Source: Burkholderiales bacterium
GTDB lineage: Bacteria; Pseudomonadota; Gammaproteobacteria; Burkholderiales; Burkholderiaceae_D
Direction of reading: 5' to 3'
Assembly (NCBI GenBank): GCA_005800405.1
Contig: SYFN01000037.1
Span: forward strand, 1-5,680
Length of the DNA stretch: 5,680 nucleotides
Below are positions 4,278 to 5,680 of this stretch, one piece after another (the stretch's first letter is position 1; every line of letters begins with the position of its first letter). The notes beneath the pieces were generated by a model. That model searched no databases, was not told the origin of the DNA, and saw only the letters and a list, made by a program, of their open reading frames with translations. A program made the position numbers and the translations under genes.

Positions 4278-5620
4278 GTCTCAGAGCCAAACTGCTGCAG
4301 TGGCTGGTTATTACCCTGATGGCGGTCAATGTAGCTGCGGCAGCCGCCGCCTATTGGCTTGCATGGATCCCTGCTCAGTCGGCACTCGACCAGAGTCTTG
4401 CAGACGCCGCCTGGGCCTTGGTGCCCCATGTGAAAGAAACAGATTCTTCGGTTGAGTTGCGCTTGTCGCAGCAGGCTGAGCAAATTTTGCGTGTTGACCA
4501 CTTGGACGAAGTATTTTTCGTGGTTCGTGACATGTCGGGCAATACGATCGCCGGCGACCGTGATTTTCCGATCATGCAGGTTCCCGAAAAAAATAAACCC
4601 TGGATTGCCTACGGTTCTCGCATGCGGGGCGAGGATGTTCGGGTGATCTCGCTGCGTACGCAGGTGGGCGGCGAGACGGTGCTCATTGGTGCTGCTGAGA
4701 CGCGGGTCAAGCGACAGGAAATTCGACTTCGCATATTGCTGTCGCTGTTAGCACTGGAATTACTCCTGCTGCTCTTGATACCTTTTGTCGTCTGGATGGT
4801 GCTCAAGCGAGGACTGCAACCATTGCGTGACCTCGAGAGTAATCTGGAGCAGCGTTCCTCGGATGATTTGTCGCCGCTGCCTCTGCAGAATGCACCGGTA
4901 GAAATCGTGCCATTCATCCGCGCGATGAATGAGTTACTCAATCGTGTTCAGGGAAGTGCCCGTACCCGGCAAGATTTTCTGGCGAATGCTGCACATCAAT
5001 TGCGCGCGCCATTGGCAGGCTTCAAGGCGCAGCTGGAATGGCTGCGATCTCATCATCGCCACGACACCGAAACCGCAGAACCGACCTCGCTGATGCTGGC
5101 CTCGACTGAAAGAATGGCGCGGCAGGCAAATCAGCTGCTGGCACTGGCACGTTCCGAGCCGGGTGATTTCGAGCGACATCGTCTTGAACAGTTATCGCTG
5201 GATGCCCTGGTGGCTGAATCGGTACAGCAATTTGTCGAGGAGGCATTGAAAAAAAATATCGATATTGGTTTCGATTTGCAGCCCACGCGTGTGGCTGGCG
5301 ACTATTTTCTATTGCGCGACATGATCGATAACCTGGTCGACAATGCGATACGATATTCACCCAATGGTGGCTCGGTCACGGTCAGTTGTCTTCATGAGGA
5401 CGGACATGGCATCTTGATGGTGGAAGATAGTGGCCCGGGCATACTAGAATCGGAAAAAGAGCGCGTGTTCAACCGCTTTTACAGGCTGGACCAGTCTCAG
5501 CCCGGATCAGGTTTGGGTTTGGCCATCGTGAGAGACATAGCCCGCGATCACGACGCCGTGATTGAGCTCAGCGCTGGTCCCGAAGGCAAGGGAACCGTAT
5601 TCGTGGTCCGCTTCCCCTGA
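4274..5620 (+). CDS. TctE-like membrane sensor histidine kinase
   Basis: An inner-membrane sensor kinase of 448 residues, partner of the preceding regulator (ATGA overlap of four bases). In order: TM1 (about 7-30); a periplasmic sensor of roughly 120 residues resembling the TctE N-terminal sensor (FDxSL-like ALDQSLADAAWAL, then VFFVVRDMSGNTIAGDRDFP); a very Leu-rich TM2 (about 152-176); a short HAMP-like linker; the dimerisation/phosphoacceptor domain with His241 in AAHQLRAPLAG; and the ATP-binding domain with N-box Asn357 (NLVDNAIRYSP), G1 DSGPGI (385-390), F-box VFNRFYRL (398-405) and G2 GSGLGLAIV (411-419). All ATP-site motifs are intact and the length is normal. By family the ligand may be a di- or tricarboxylate, but no TctABC transporter genes are in view to support one. 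Ala245 at His+4 replaces the usual Thr, which may weaken phosphatase activity. Confidence 0.94.
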   Translation: MSLRAKLLQWLVITLMAVNVAAAAAAYWLAWIPAQSALDQSLADAAWALVPHVKETDSSVELRLSQQAEQILRVDHLDEVFFVVRDMSGNTIAGDRDFPIMQVPEKNKPWIAYGSRMRGEDVRVISLRTQVGGETVLIGAAETRVKRQEIRLRILLSLLALELLLLLLIPFVVWMVLKRGLQPLRDLESNLEQRSSDDLSPLPLQNAPVEIVPFIRAMNELLNRVQGSARTRQDFLANAAHQLRAPLAGFKAQLEWLRSHHRHDTETAEPTSLMLASTERMARQANQLLALARSEPGDFERHRLEQLSLDALVAESVQQFVEEALKKNIDIGFDLQPTRVAGDYFLLRDMIDNLVDNAIRYSPNGGSVTVSCLHEDGHGILMVEDSGPGILESEKERVFNRFYRLDQSQPGSGLGLAIVRDIARDHDAVIELSAGPEGKGTVFVVRFP

Positions 5621-5676
5621 GGCTGGCGGGAGATTGTCGTCAATATGTACGATAATCCGGGCTAGCCAGATTTTTT
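5621..5676 (+). terminator. Putative terminator after the kinase gene, long imperfect hairpin
   Basis: The outer arms GGCTGGC (5621-5627) and GCTAGCC (5661-5667) pair with one wobble. The inner arms GATTGTCGT (5632-5640) and ACGATAATC (5649-5657) pair with one wobble around an eight-base loop. Six T (5671-5676) follow after AGA; alternatively CTGGC/GCCAG (5623-5627, 5665-5669) brings the stem to within one base of the T-run. It starts right after the stop codon. The internal loop makes it less canonical than the other two terminators, and the inner dyad could instead be an operator for a gene beyond the window. Confidence 0.5.
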
Positions 5677-5680
5677 AGGG

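Noticed and set aside
1..5680. CRISPR arrays, tRNA/rRNA genes, insertion sequences, toxin-antitoxin or phage genes
   Set aside because: No regularly spaced repeats, cloverleaf or rRNA-like sequence, transposase, terminal inverted repeats or defence-type proteins were seen. Apart from the items listed, the window is ordinary housekeeping and sensory genes.

Overview
The window reads as an ordinary piece of bacterial chromosome, most likely from a betaproteobacterium (Burkholderiales type). The evidence is moderately GC-rich coding sequence, ATG/GTG starts behind purine-rich ribosome binding sites, a TctD/TctE-type two-component pair, a two-repeat PsiF protein and a TrpB2-type enzyme. The lineage is an inference from gene families and style; no rRNA or other marker gene is present.

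Layout, left to right. Positions 1-159 are an AT-rich upstream region with a perfect 17-bp palindrome and a plausible sigma70 promoter. An amidase-signature hydrolase follows at 160-1446 with a complete Lys-Ser-Ser triad. After about 100 bases comes a small secreted PsiF-repeat protein (1548-1892, GTG start), a short dyad and a strong terminator at 1926-1953. On the opposite strand, 1914-2072 could encode a 52-residue membrane protein that has not been placed in any family. A TrpB2-type PLP enzyme (2107-3477) ends at a second strong terminator near 3500-3530. The last unit is a response regulator (3609-4277) and a sensor kinase (4274-5620) that overlap by ATGA. It ends in a long imperfect hairpin with a T-run at the window edge.

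All five confident genes lie on the plus strand, but the terminators show at least three transcription units, so this is not one pathway operon. Only the regulator and kinase are clearly partners: the kinase should sense a periplasmic ligand (by family, typically a carboxylate) and phosphorylate the regulator at Asp51. No TctABC-type transporter, trpA or other trp gene, or gatB/gatC is present, so substrates and targets cannot be read from this window.

I did not find a new multi-gene system. The points worth a second look are small: Ala in place of Thr four residues after the kinase's phospho-His; Cys where TrpB-fold enzymes usually carry the Ser facing the PLP ring nitrogen; Ala-Ala in place of Gly residues before the amidase nucleophile; the antisense small membrane ORF; and several dyads that could be operators or RNA hairpins.
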